DNA from: Bradyrhizobium campsiandrae | GTDB taxonomy: Bacteria; Pseudomonadota; Alphaproteobacteria; Rhizobiales; Xanthobacteraceae | NCBI RefSeq assembly: GCF_014529705.1 | Contig: NZ_JAANIH010000086.1 | Location: forward strand, 1 to 32,448 | Direction: 5' to 3' | Length of the DNA stretch: 32,448 nt | In this document: positions 1 through 6,585 of the stretch, in pieces | Layout of the letters: each line of letters starts with the position of its first letter | Numbering within the stretch: the stretch's first letter is position 1 | Program-made: the position numbers and the translations under genes | The notes under the pieces: model-generated | Told to the model about the DNA's origin: nothing | Database searches by the model: none | What the model saw: only the letters and a program-made list of their open reading frames with translations

Positions 1-37
1 CGAGATGATCCTTCAGCCAGGAGAGGGTGAATTTCAT
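1..37 (-). CDS. pheT: Phenylalanine-tRNA ligase beta subunit, N-terminal fragment (cut by window edge)
   Basis: Only the first 12 codons are present. They read MKFTLSWLKDHL on the minus strand, the characteristic start of bacterial PheT. The ATG is at 37-35 and the gene runs out of the window at base 1. PheT pairs with PheS to form the alpha2beta2 phenylalanyl-tRNA synthetase and carries the editing and tRNA-binding domains. The ATG overlaps the stop codon of the upstream DUF559 gene as ATGA (37-34), so translational coupling is possible. The identification rests on the N-terminal peptide plus position downstream of pheS. Confidence 0.85.
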   Translation of the reverse strand, partial: MKFTLSWLKDHL

Positions 38-498
38 GGCTGTGTGCCTCGGCTCTTGTCGGTTGAATTGCTTTGCTCGGTGTCAGTGTTCCCTCCCCCC
101 TTGTGGGGGAGGGTCAGGGAGGGGGGTGAGCCGCGGGCTCCGGCAGAAGCTGCCGGGCGGATCGCCTCAACAACTCCCTCGAGGTTCGATATCACCTGCT
201 CATTGGTGAAGCGCAGAACTTGAAAGCCCTCAGCGGCGAAGAACGTGTCGCGACGCTGATCTGCCTTTTGCCGCTCTTCGAAGTCGTGCGATTCTCCGTC
301 AAGCTCGATGATGAGCTTCGAGGAGAAGCACACAAAGTCGGCGACGTAGTTTCCGATCGGCGTTTGGCGACGGATGCCAAGACCGTTGATGCGGTTGGCT
401 TTCAGGTAGCGCCACAGCAGTGTTTCAGCGCGCGTCATCGTCCGGCGAAGTTGCTTCGCCCGGCTGCGCTGACGCTCGCTCACAACTGCGTGCGGCAT
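34..498 (-). CDS. DUF559 (endonuclease-like, Vsr-related fold) protein
   Basis: 154 aa. The core, roughly residues 10-115, is a DUF559 domain. It has the typical opening (SRAKQLRRTMTRAETLLWRYL), a central block (GNYVADFVCFSSKLIIELDGESH) with D and E-x-D positions like a PD-(D/E)XK nuclease core, and a closing VLRFTNEQV. DUF559 proteins resemble very-short-patch-repair endonucleases, but their role is unproven. The last ~35 residues are a translation of an intergenic repeat copy at 88-127, so the C-terminus is probably not functional domain. The gene sits between pheS and pheT, and a perfect inverted copy of the repeat lies just upstream at 507-546. Its stop overlaps the pheT start. No clear Shine-Dalgarno other than the G-rich repeat is seen before the ATG. 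Confidence 0.75.
   Translation of the reverse strand: MPHAVVSERQRSRAKQLRRTMTRAETLLWRYLKANRINGLGIRRQTPIGNYVADFVCFSSKLIIELDGESHDFEERQKADQRRDTFFAAEGFQVLRFTNEQVISNLEGVVEAIRPAASAGARGSPPSLTLPHKGGGNTDTEQSNSTDKSRGTQP
88..127. repeat. 40-bp inverted repeat, left arm (C/G-rich palindromic element)
   Basis: The sequence from gttccctcc to gggggt is the exact reverse complement of 507-546. The element contains its own hairpin (CCCTCCCCC / GGGGGAGGG around TTGT). It lies inside the 3' end of the DUF559 gene. A third copy starts at 32417. This type of element is common between genes in Bradyrhizobium. Confidence 0.85.
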
Positions 499-506
499 CC
501 GCGGCT

Positions 507-546
507 ACCCCCCTCCCTGACCCTCCCCCACAAGGGGGGAGGGAAC
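507..546. repeat. 40-bp inverted repeat, right arm
   Basis: Perfect reverse complement of 88-127 over 40 bases. It lies between the pheS stop (585) and the DUF559 start (498). A hairpin formed here could act on pheS-pheT read-through. Confidence 0.85.
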
Positions 547-584
547 GGAGAGAGCCTTTGCGGACTGACATTCTCGTTCGACGG

Positions 585-1667
585 TCACAAGCTCAGCCCT
601 CCAGCCAGTGTCGGCACCTCCAGCGGCTTGAAGCCGTAATGGCCGAGCCAGCGGACGTCGCTGTCGAACAGCTGGCGCAGATCGGCGATGCCGTATTTCA
701 GCATGGCGATGCGGTCGATGCCCATGCCCCAGGCGAAGCCCTGGTACTCGTCGGGATCGATGCCGCAGGCGCGCAGCACGTTCGGATGCACCATGCCGCA
801 GCCGAGAATCTCGAGCCAGTCCTCGCCCTCGCCGAAGCGGATTTCGCCCTTGTCGCGGCGGCACTGGATGTCGACTTCCAGCGACGGCTCGGTGAACGGG
901 AAGAACGAGGGCCGGAAGCGCATGTTGATGTGGTCGACCTCGAAGAACGCCTTGCAGAACTCGTGCAGGATCCATTTGAGGTGGCCGAGATGCGAATGCT
1001 TGTCGATGACGAGGCCTTCGACCTGGTGGAATTGCGGCGTGTGGGTCGCGTCCGAGTCGATGCGGTAGGTGCGGCCCGGGCAGATCACGCGGATCGGCGG
1101 CTTCTGGCTCAGCATCGTGCGCACCTGCACCGGCGAGGTGTGGGTCCTCAGCAGCATGCGCGAGCCGTCCTCTTTCGGATGGAAGAAGAACGTGTCGTGC
1201 ATCTCGCGCGCCGGATGGCCTTCCGGGAAATTCAGCTTGGTGAAGTTGTAGTCGTCGGTCTCGATGTCGGGGCCTTCGGCGACCGAGAAACCCATGTCGG
1301 CGAAGATCGTGGTCAGCTCGTCCCAGACCTGGCTCAGCGGATGGATGCGGCCGGCATCAGTCGCAGCATCGCGTAAGGGCAGCGTGACGTCGACGGTCTC
1401 GGATGCGAGCCGCGCATCGAGCGCGGCGGACTTCAGCACGTCGCGCCGTGCGGTGAGCGCCTCGGTGACCTTGTCCTTGGCCTGGTTGATCGCCGCGCCT
1501 TGCGTCTTGCGCTCATCGGGCGACATCTTGCCGAGCGTGGCGAGCAGCGCCGAGATCGAGCCCTTCTTGCCGAGCGCAGCGACGCGCACCGCTTCGAGCG
1601 CGGCTTCATCGGCCGCAGTGGCGATCTGGTCGAGGATGGATGTTTCGAGCGTTGCGAGGTCGGACAC
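585..1667 (-). CDS. pheS: Phenylalanine-tRNA ligase alpha subunit
   Basis: 360 aa. PheS is the catalytic subunit that activates phenylalanine with ATP and charges tRNA-Phe. The N-terminal ~100 residues form the coiled-coil tRNA-binding arm. The class II catalytic domain follows, with motif 2-type FHQVEGLVID, motif 3-type GMGIDRIAMLKYGI, and the Phe pocket around GCGMVHPNVL. I chose GTG at 1667-1665 (protein starts VSDLATLE) because AAGGA lies about 8 bases upstream and the length matches the family. An upstream in-frame ATG would add 20 residues with no homology. pheT follows at 37, but a DUF559 gene and two repeat copies separate the usual neighbours. Confidence 0.95.
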   Translation of the reverse strand: MSDLATLETSILDQIATAADEAALEAVRVAALGKKGSISALLATLGKMSPDERKTQGAAINQAKDKVTEALTARRDVLKSAALDARLASETVDVTLPLRDAATDAGRIHPLSQVWDELTTIFADMGFSVAEGPDIETDDYNFTKLNFPEGHPAREMHDTFFFHPKEDGSRMLLRTHTSPVQVRTMLSQKPPIRVICPGRTYRIDSDATHTPQFHQVEGLVIDKHSHLGHLKWILHEFCKAFFEVDHINMRFRPSFFPFTEPSLEVDIQCRRDKGEIRFGEGEDWLEILGCGMVHPNVLRACGIDPDEYQGFAWGMGIDRIAMLKYGIADLRQLFDSDVRWLGHYGFKPLEVPTLAGGLSL

Positions 1668-1818
1668 AGGCAAATCCTTGGCTCCAAATTCGGCTGGGTT
1701 GTCGCCGCCCGAAGGGCGTAACGTCAAGCGAAAAGCCGGTTATTTCGGCCTCCGAGCGGCTGGGTTGAACCTCGCGCGGGGACCCGGCACCAAGACAGGA
1801 TACGAGGAGACCGTTGCG

Positions 1819-2241
1819 ATGCTTTCGAAATCCGCTCTTGCCGCTTCTCTTGCCGCTGCGGCCATCGTTCTGTCGGCCGCCGGCCCGGCACGCGCCATGG
1901 TCTGCATGGATAAATCCATGACGCTGGACGAGGTTGCGGACACCATCAGCAGCCAGAAGAGCTGCGAAAGCGCGATGAAGGTGTTCAGGGATTGCGAACT
2001 GACCGCAAGCGGCGACGTCGAGCTCGGCGCCGCCGTCGAAAAGAAATGCGAGGCCGACTTCAAGCCCGGCCTGAATGCGTCGCAGACCCAGGCCTACAAG
2101 CGCGAGATGCACGCATGCGACATCAAGTACCGGAACAAGTCCGGCACCATGTATCTCTCGTTCACGGCATTCTGCCGGGCGGAGGTCGCCCAGCGTTACT
2201 CTGAGCGCGCGCTGAAGGCTGCGGGCACGAAGGCCCGCTAG
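1819..2241 (+). CDS. Small secreted cysteine-rich protein, unknown function
   Basis: 140 aa. The start is ATG at 1819 with a GAGGAGA ribosome site 8 bases upstream. Residues 1-26 form a clear signal peptide (hydrophobic Ala/Leu run ending ARA). The mature part of about 114 residues has six cysteines (in MVCMD, KSCES, RDCEL, KKCEA, HACDI, AFCRA), enough for three disulfides, so a folded periplasmic or exported protein is likely. I do not recognise a named domain. It lies on the plus strand between rplT and pheS. It is divergent from pheS (151 bp apart) and convergent with rplT (11 bp between stops), so it interrupts a cluster normally read as one strand. Confidence 0.75.
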   Translation: MLSKSALAASLAAAAIVLSAAGPARAMVCMDKSMTLDEVADTISSQKSCESAMKVFRDCELTASGDVELGAAVEKKCEADFKPGLNASQTQAYKREMHACDIKYRNKSGTMYLSFTAFCRAEVAQRYSERALKAAGTKAR

Positions 2242-2252
2242 TGCTGGCCGTA

Positions 2253-2612
2253 TCAGACAGCCAGAGCGGCCTTGGCCTTCTCGGCGATCGCCTGGAACGC
2301 CGCGGGCTCGCTGATCGCGAGATCCGACAGCACCTTGCGGTCCACGGTGATCCCAGACTTGGCCATCCCATCGATAAATCGGCTGTAGGTCAGGCCGAAC
2401 GGGCGGACGGCAGCGTTGATGCGCTGAATCCAGAGTGCCCGGAAGGTGCGCTTCTTCCGCTTGCGGTCGCGGAAGGCGTATTGCTGGGCCTTCTCCACGG
2501 CCGGCTTGGCGGCGCGGATGGTGTTCTTGCGGCGGCCGTAGAAGCCCTTGGCGGCCTTGTAGACTTTCTTGTGCTTGGCGTGGGCGGTCACACCGCGTTT
2601 GACGCGAGACAT
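2253..2612 (-). CDS. rplT: 50S ribosomal protein L20
   Basis: 119 aa, the usual L20 length. The N-terminus MSRVKRGVTAHAKHKK and the KGFYGRRKNTIR and WIQRINAAVR blocks are diagnostic. L20 binds 23S rRNA early in 50S assembly and in several bacteria represses its own operon by binding leader RNA. It follows rpmI by 79 bp and is presumably co-transcribed with it. The 3' end is only 11 bp from the stop of the convergent secreted-protein gene, with no strong terminator between them. Confidence 0.97.
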   Translation of the reverse strand: MSRVKRGVTAHAKHKKVYKAAKGFYGRRKNTIRAAKPAVEKAQQYAFRDRKRKKRTFRALWIQRINAAVRPFGLTYSRFIDGMAKSGITVDRKVLSDLAISEPAAFQAIAEKAKAALAV

Positions 2613-2648
2613 GACAAGATCCTTCGAAAGATGACTTAGGTTTCGGAT

Positions 2649-2666
2649 CGCCGCGAAGCCGCGGCG
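2649..2666 (-). other. Intercistronic hairpin between rpmI and rplT
   Basis: Perfect 7-bp stem CGCCGCG / CGCGGCG with a 4-base AAGC loop, in the 79-bp gap between rpmI and rplT. There is no T-run after it, so it is unlikely to terminate. It could stabilise mRNA or act in L20 control. That role is inference. Confidence 0.5.
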
Positions 2667-2691
2667 GAGATGGCAATGATCGTGGAAGCGA

Positions 2692-2892
2692 TCAGGCGTT
2701 CGGCAAGAAGTACTTCTTGACGTTGTCGCCGTCGGTCTTGAACAGCACAGCGGTGCCGCGAAGCTGACGGATCTGCTTCTTCGTCCGCTTGATCATGCCG
2801 TGACGCTTGCCGCGATGGGCGAACATCACTTTGCCGGTGGCAGTCACCTTGAAGCGCTTTTTAGCGCCCGATTTGGTCTTCAGCTTGGGCAT
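2692..2892 (-). CDS. rpmI: 50S ribosomal protein L35
   Basis: 66 aa. The sequence MPKLKTKSGAKKRF with the later HGMIKRTKKQIRQLRG block is classic L35, a small basic 50S protein. An AGGAG ribosome site lies 5 bases before the ATG (minus strand, around 2902-2898). It is the first gene of the rpmI-rplT pair. A GC hairpin with a T-rich tail sits in its leader at 2911-2935. Confidence 0.97.
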   Translation of the reverse strand: MPKLKTKSGAKKRFKVTATGKVMFAHRGKRHGMIKRTKKQIRQLRGTAVLFKTDGDNVKKYFLPNA

Positions 2893-2910
2893 TTGGCTCT
2901 CCTAATGGCC

Positions 2911-2935
2911 GAAGAAAACCGCCCGCGAAGGCGGC
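2911..2935 (-). promoter_or_regulatory. Possible attenuator hairpin in the rpmI leader
   Basis: Reading the minus strand, CCGCC (2934-2930) pairs with GGCGG (2923-2919) and is followed directly by TTTTCTTC. It ends 18 bases before the rpmI ATG. A terminator-like structure here could control rpmI-rplT by premature termination, as known for the L20-regulated operon of Bacillus. The same CCGCCTTCGCGGG core also occurs near 5234-5246, so it may instead be a repeat remnant. Confidence 0.4.
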
Positions 2936-3165
2936 GTGGCCGTCAAAATGCTCGTTAGAGCGTTGATTGTGCTCAGGTTTTAGCGAACAAGCGCGAAACC
3001 CGCACGGAACACCGCCACGGCAGCCCTAAATCAGCCGGGCGATGAAGGCCGGGCTTATGACAGAGAACGGGAGAAATGGCAACGATGAACCGGTGGAACA
3101 TGGCCGCCGACTATTCGGGATTGATACTCTCATCTCCTAGCCGCATCGCCCGGAGCAGGACCAAA

Positions 3166-3564
3166 ATGGCCTATTTTTCCCAGTCGATTTTCTCTGTTGT
3201 CGCTCGTCCCCGCTATCTTGCGCTGTTGGCCGTGCTCGCCGCGGCCGCTCTCCCCTCGACCGCCGATGCCCGCGTCGGCAGCTATGACGGCGTCTGGAAC
3301 GTCACCTTCGCCACCACCCGGGGAAATTGCAGCTCGGGCTACAGTGTTCCCTTCACCGTCACAGGCAGCCGGGTGTCGTCCGCCGGCGGTGGCCGGGTCT
3401 CGGGCAGGGTCAATCGCGGCGGAGCCGTCGCGGTCCAGGTCTCGGTCGGCGCCTCCCATGCCAGCGGCGGCGGCCGGCTCGGCGGCACTGTCGGCGCTGG
3501 CTCGTGGCGTGGCGTCATTTCGGGCGACCAGTGCAGCGGCACCTGGCAGGCGACACGGACCTGA
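3166..3564 (+). CDS. Small secreted glycine-rich protein, unknown function
   Basis: 132 aa. ATG at 3166 is chosen because AGGA lies 5 bases upstream and a signal peptide begins there (PRYLALLAVLAAAALPSTADA). An upstream in-frame ATG at 3076 would put 30 non-hydrophobic residues in front. The mature part starts with GSYDGVWNVTF. It continues as a Gly/Ser/Val-rich, probably beta-strand, domain with repeated GxV and GGR units, and ends DQCSGTWQA. Two cysteines may form one disulfide. It resembles small exported hypothetical proteins common in Bradyrhizobium. It lies on the strand opposite to infC and rpmI, between them. Confidence 0.75.
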   Translation: MAYFSQSIFSVVARPRYLALLAVLAAAALPSTADARVGSYDGVWNVTFATTRGNCSSGYSVPFTVTGSRVSSAGGGRVSGRVNRGGAVAVQVSVGASHASGGGRLGGTVGAGSWRGVISGDQCSGTWQATRT

Positions 3565-3603
3565 AAAACAAAACGGCCCGCCGGATATCCCCGGCGGGCC
3601 GTT
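3564..3603 (-). terminator. Rho-independent terminator of infC (possibly bidirectional)
   Basis: A perfect 13-bp stem (AACGGCCCGCCGG / CCGGCGGGCCGTT, 3572-3584 and 3591-3603) with a 6-base loop lies 20 bp after the infC stop. On the minus strand it is followed by TTTGTTTTTC, an ideal U-tract. On the plus strand the tail is the weaker GAAATTT. It separates infC from rpmI-rplT. Confidence 0.85.
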
Positions 3604-3623
3604 GAAATTTCGGCTGTCGCGCG

Positions 3624-4163
3624 TCAGCGCGGCGCCAGCACCATTACCACCTGACGGCCCTCGAACCGGGCGTCCTGCTCGACCTTGGCGAGTTCGGCGA
3701 CGTCGGTCTTGATCTTGTCCAGCAGCTTGGTGCCGATCTCCTGGTGCGCCATTTCGCGGCCGCGATAGCGCAGGGTGATCTTGACCTTGTCGCCTTCTTC
3801 GAAGAACCGCAGCATCGCGCGCATCTTCACGTCGTAATCGTGGTCGTCGATCATCGGGCGGAGCTTGATCTCCTTGATCTCGACGGTCTTCTGCCGCTTG
3901 CGGGCTTCGGCGGCTTTCTTTTGGGCGGAATACTTGTACTTCCCGTAGTCCATGATCTTGCAGACGGGAGGGCTGGTATTCGGCGAAATCTCGACGAGAT
4001 CCATGCCGGCCTCCTGGGCCATGCGAATGGCGACGACCGTCTCGACCGTGCCTTTGTTGTCACCGGTCTGATCGATGAGCTGGATCTGCGCGTTGCGAAT
4101 ATCATCATTGATGCGCGGCCCGTCTTTTGCGGAAGGGGCCGGGGCTCTATTGGGACGGCGAAT
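3624..4163 (-). CDS. infC: Translation initiation factor IF-3, probable ATT start
   Basis: 179 aa from the ATT at 4163-4161. IF-3 binds the 30S subunit, prevents premature 50S joining and checks the initiator tRNA and start codon. The N-domain begins near DGPRINDDIRNAQIQLID. The linker and C-domain follow (SPPVCKIMDYGKYKY, the KTVEIKEIKLRP signature, VKITLRYRGREMAHQ). I chose ATT because GGAGAA (4175-4170) lies 6 bases upstream, the residues just after it already match IF-3, and infC classically uses AUU for autoregulation. A TTG at 4226 would add 21 unrelated residues. A 190-bp leader precedes the gene and a strong terminator follows it. Confidence 0.92.
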   Translation of the reverse strand: MRRPNRAPAPSAKDGPRINDDIRNAQIQLIDQTGDNKGTVETVVAIRMAQEAGMDLVEISPNTSPPVCKIMDYGKYKYSAQKKAAEARKRQKTVEIKEIKLRPMIDDHDYDVKMRAMLRFFEEGDKVKITLRYRGREMAHQEIGTKLLDKIKTDVAELAKVEQDARFEGRQVVMVLAPR

Positions 4164-4257
4164 GGGTGGTTCTCCAAGGCTGTGGAAGGAAGCGGCTATT
4201 TTGAAGGAAGATACTGGTGCCGGCAAGCAAGTCGCCCGTGCGAGGAGTGAAAAACCC

Positions 4258-4305
4258 TCAAATGCGAGGCATTTTGGTCACGCCCATCGGCACGGTGCTC
4301 GACAT
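4258..4305 (-). CDS. Possible 15-codon leader peptide upstream of infC
   Basis: ATG at 4305-4303, product MSSTVPMGVTKMPRI, stop TGA at 4260-4258. AAGG lies 6 bases upstream of the ATG. The 3' half of this small ORF overlaps an imperfect hairpin (GTGA..AAAA..CCTC / GAGG..TTTT..CAC). Translation could therefore alter folding of the infC leader. No amino acid is strongly enriched, so classical attenuation is not evident. This is inference from position and ribosome site only. Confidence 0.35.
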   Translation of the reverse strand: MSSTVPMGVTKMPRI

Positions 4306-4416
4306 AGACACCTTGCCCCCGTTCCGCAAGCGTCCCAAACGGACAATGCCAATATAGGTGGCGTCACGGAATGCGCGGCCTGAGACCTCAAACCCCACAG
4401 CAAGAGTAAACGTTCC

Positions 4417-5217
4417 ATGACCTCAGCTATTCCCGATGCCGTGCTCGACTTCATCGATGTTGGCGAGGGTCCGTCGGCGCGCAGGATCGCGGTGCGCCAC
4501 CGCGCCGGAAACGGGCTCGATCAAGGGCCTGGCCTCGTCTGGCTCGGCGGCTTCAAGTCGGACATGCAGGGCGGCAAGGCGGTGGCGCTCGATGGCTGGG
4601 CCGCACAACATGGCCGTGCCGTGGTCCGGTTCGACTATTCCGGACATGGTGAATCCGGCGGCAATTTCGCCGACGGAACCATCGGCAGCTGGCTCGAGGA
4701 CAGCGTCGCGGTATTCGAGCGCTTCTGCACCGGTCCGCAGATCCTGATCGGCTCCTCTATGGGCGGCTGGATGGCGCTGCTGCTCGCGCGCGAGATCAAG
4801 AAGCGTTCCGGCAAGGCCTCATTGGCCGGCCTCGTGCTGATCGCGCCGGCGCCCGATTTCACCGAAGAGCTGATGTGGAAGAATTTTTCGCCCGTGGTGA
4901 AGCAGGAGATCGAGACCAAGGGCTTTTGGCTCAGGCCATCCGAATATGGCGACGGCACGCCCTATCCAATCACGCGCAGGCTGATCGAGGAGGGACGCAA
5001 TCATCTCGTGCTCGGCGGCGCCATCGACCTCGGCTGTCCCGTCCGCATCTTGCAAGGCGCGCAGGACCCCGATGTGCCGTGGCAGCACGCCTTCGCGCTG
5101 ACGCATCGCCTGCCGGCCGACGACGTCGTGCTCACCCTGATCCAGGACGGTGATCACCGCCTGTCGCGGCCGCAAGACATCGCGCGCATTCTTGCCGCGG
5201 TGGCCGAGATCGGGTGA
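4417..5217 (+). CDS. Alpha/beta hydrolase, ABHD10-like
   Basis: 266 aa. Alpha/beta-hydrolase fold with oxyanion-loop strand GLVWLGGFKSDMQGGKA, the block VVRFDYSGHGESGG (about 69-82), and nucleophile elbow IGSSMGGW with Ser114. The acid is probably in LQGAQDPDVPW and the catalytic His in DGDHRLSR near residue 247. The layout resembles ABHD10-type acyl-protein thioesterases/esterases of mitochondria and alphaproteobacteria. The true substrate is unknown. It is divergent from infC and followed 60 bp later by a SnoaL-like gene on the same strand, perhaps co-transcribed. Confidence 0.85.
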   Translation: MTSAIPDAVLDFIDVGEGPSARRIAVRHRAGNGLDQGPGLVWLGGFKSDMQGGKAVALDGWAAQHGRAVVRFDYSGHGESGGNFADGTIGSWLEDSVAVFERFCTGPQILIGSSMGGWMALLLAREIKKRSGKASLAGLVLIAPAPDFTEELMWKNFSPVVKQEIETKGFWLRPSEYGDGTPYPITRRLIEEGRNHLVLGGAIDLGCPVRILQGAQDPDVPWQHAFALTHRLPADDVVLTLIQDGDHRLSRPQDIARILAAVAEIG

Positions 5218-5231
5218 AACTGTTGCACAAC

Positions 5232-5251
5232 ACCCGCCTTCGCGGGGCATG
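5232..5251. repeat. Short REP-like hairpin fragment
   Basis: CCCGC (5233-5237) and GCGGG (5242-5246) pair around CTTC, followed by GCATGAC. This looks like a piece of a common Bradyrhizobium intergenic palindrome. It lies between the hydrolase and SnoaL-like genes. Confidence 0.5.
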
Positions 5252-5277
5252 ACAGCAATGGGACGGGAGAAACGCCA

Positions 5278-5745
5278 ATGACCACCATCGCCATGCTGCG
5301 CGCCTTCTGCGACGCCGTCGAGCAGCGCAACGGCCGCGCCTTCGCCGACCTCTTCACCGAGGACGGCGTCTATCACGACGTGTTTTACGGCGCCTTCGAG
5401 GGACGGACAAAAATCGCCGCGATGGTCGATGACTGGTTCTATCGCACGGCGACGGATTTCCGCTGGGACATGCACGACCCCGTCACCAACGGCACCACGC
5501 TTTATGCGCGCTACACCTTCAGCTACGAATCAACCCTGCCGGAAGCGAGCGGCGCACGGGCGATGTTCGAGGGCGTCGCGATCATGACGCTGCGCGACGG
5601 CAAGATCGCCGGATATCACGAGGTCGCCAACACGGCGCCGGCGTTCGTCGATCTGAAGTTTGCGCCGGAGCGTATCGCGAAGATCGTCGCCAAGCAGGGC
5701 GCGGAGCTGAAGGCGCGGCCGGAGATGAAACGGCATCTGGAATGA
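5278..5745 (+). CDS. SnoaL/NTF2-like fold protein
   Basis: 155 aa. The opening TIAMLRAFCDAVEQRNGRAFADLFTEDGVYHDVFYG, then FEGRTKIAAMVDDWF and the later IMTLRDGKIAGYHEVANT, is typical of the SnoaL-like/NTF2-like superfamily: a small alpha+beta barrel used by polyketide cyclases, isomerases and many uncharacterised proteins. A GGGAG ribosome site lies about 7 bases before the ATG. The specific reaction cannot be told. It follows the ABHD10-like gene and is convergent with the thioesterase gene (9 bp between stops). Confidence 0.75.
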   Translation: MTTIAMLRAFCDAVEQRNGRAFADLFTEDGVYHDVFYGAFEGRTKIAAMVDDWFYRTATDFRWDMHDPVTNGTTLYARYTFSYESTLPEASGARAMFEGVAIMTLRDGKIAGYHEVANTAPAFVDLKFAPERIAKIVAKQGAELKARPEMKRHLE

Positions 5746-5754
5746 CGGCGAGCC

Positions 5755-6555
5755 CTACCGCTTCGACGGATTCGCCATCGGCTTGCGCTGCGCCAGCGCG
5801 GCGACCGTCGCGGTGCCGATCGCGCCCTGCTCGTCATAGAGCCAGCATTCGCCGATCGCGACGCCATCCGTGGCCTGGTGATTCACCACCTCGAACCCGA
5901 TCCAGTTCGTCACCGGCAGGCGGTGCAGATAGATCGTGACGTCGCTGTTGATGTAGCCGAGCCCCTTGTCGCCGGCATTGGCAAACGGGCTGGCGAAATC
6001 GGCGCCGGTGGCGACATGGACGAACGGCGTCATCGGCACGCCTGCAACGAGCTCGCGAACCTCGCTCATCCAGAGCCGGCGTGGGCCAAGCGAGCCCATA
6101 TGGCCGACAATGGGACGCGTCGTCCATTTGCCGTTCATGCCGAGCCTGGGATCGGTCGGTTTTGGAATGTCCGATGGCTTCGGCACGTCCCAGTTCGGCG
6201 GTGACCAGATATTGCCGTCGGGATTCTGCGTTTTGCGCAGCAGCTGGCACGACGCCCGCGCCATGCTGACGCCGCCGGAGAAGAACTCCGCCTCCACCAC
6301 GCGGATGCGCAGGCCGTCCCGCACCAGCCGCGTCGTCACTTGAATTGGCTTGTCGATGGTCGGCAGCCGGAACATGTCGACCGTGAGTCGCGCCGGCACG
6401 AATTCAGGGCCGGAATGGCGCTCCTCGATGGCGAAACCGAGCAGGCCGACGATGACGCGCCCGTGCAGCGATTTCGGATCCCATGGGCCGTTGGCCACTT
6501 CCGTCGGATGGAATGTATCGCCGTCGCGGGTGAAGAAAGCCATGTTTGTTGTCAT
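5755..6555 (-). CDS. Acyl-CoA thioesterase, double hot-dog (TesB/thioesterase-like superfamily)
   Basis: 266 aa. The N-half (HPTEVANGPWDPKSLHGRVIVGLL, then VPARLTVDMFRLPT and RVVEAEFFSGG) is a first hot-dog unit. The C-half (FVHVATGADFASPF, GYINSDVTIYLHRLP, WIGFEVVNHQATDGVAIGECWLYDEQGAIGTATVAAL) is a second. This arrangement belongs to the acyl-CoA thioesterase-like proteins, which hydrolyse or simply bind acyl-CoAs. ATG at 6555 has AAGG about 8 bases upstream. A second ATG 12 bases in (6543) is a less likely start. The upstream neighbour queG is on the same strand, 30 bp away. Confidence 0.8.
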   Translation of the reverse strand: MTTNMAFFTRDGDTFHPTEVANGPWDPKSLHGRVIVGLLGFAIEERHSGPEFVPARLTVDMFRLPTIDKPIQVTTRLVRDGLRIRVVEAEFFSGGVSMARASCQLLRKTQNPDGNIWSPPNWDVPKPSDIPKPTDPRLGMNGKWTTRPIVGHMGSLGPRRLWMSEVRELVAGVPMTPFVHVATGADFASPFANAGDKGLGYINSDVTIYLHRLPVTNWIGFEVVNHQATDGVAIGECWLYDEQGAIGTATVAALAQRKPMANPSKR

Positions 6556-6585
6556 GGGCGGACCTTGAAGGAACGCGCGGGGAAA

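Noticed and set aside
88..546. C/G-rich repeats as a CRISPR array or insertion-sequence ends
   Set aside because: There are only two inverted copies with a DUF559 gene between them, no regular spacers and no transposase. They look like palindromic intergenic repeats.
6245..6259. Second GG-N10-GC sequence resembling a sigma-54 promoter
   Set aside because: It lacks TTGC at -12 and lies inside the thioesterase gene on the antisense strand.
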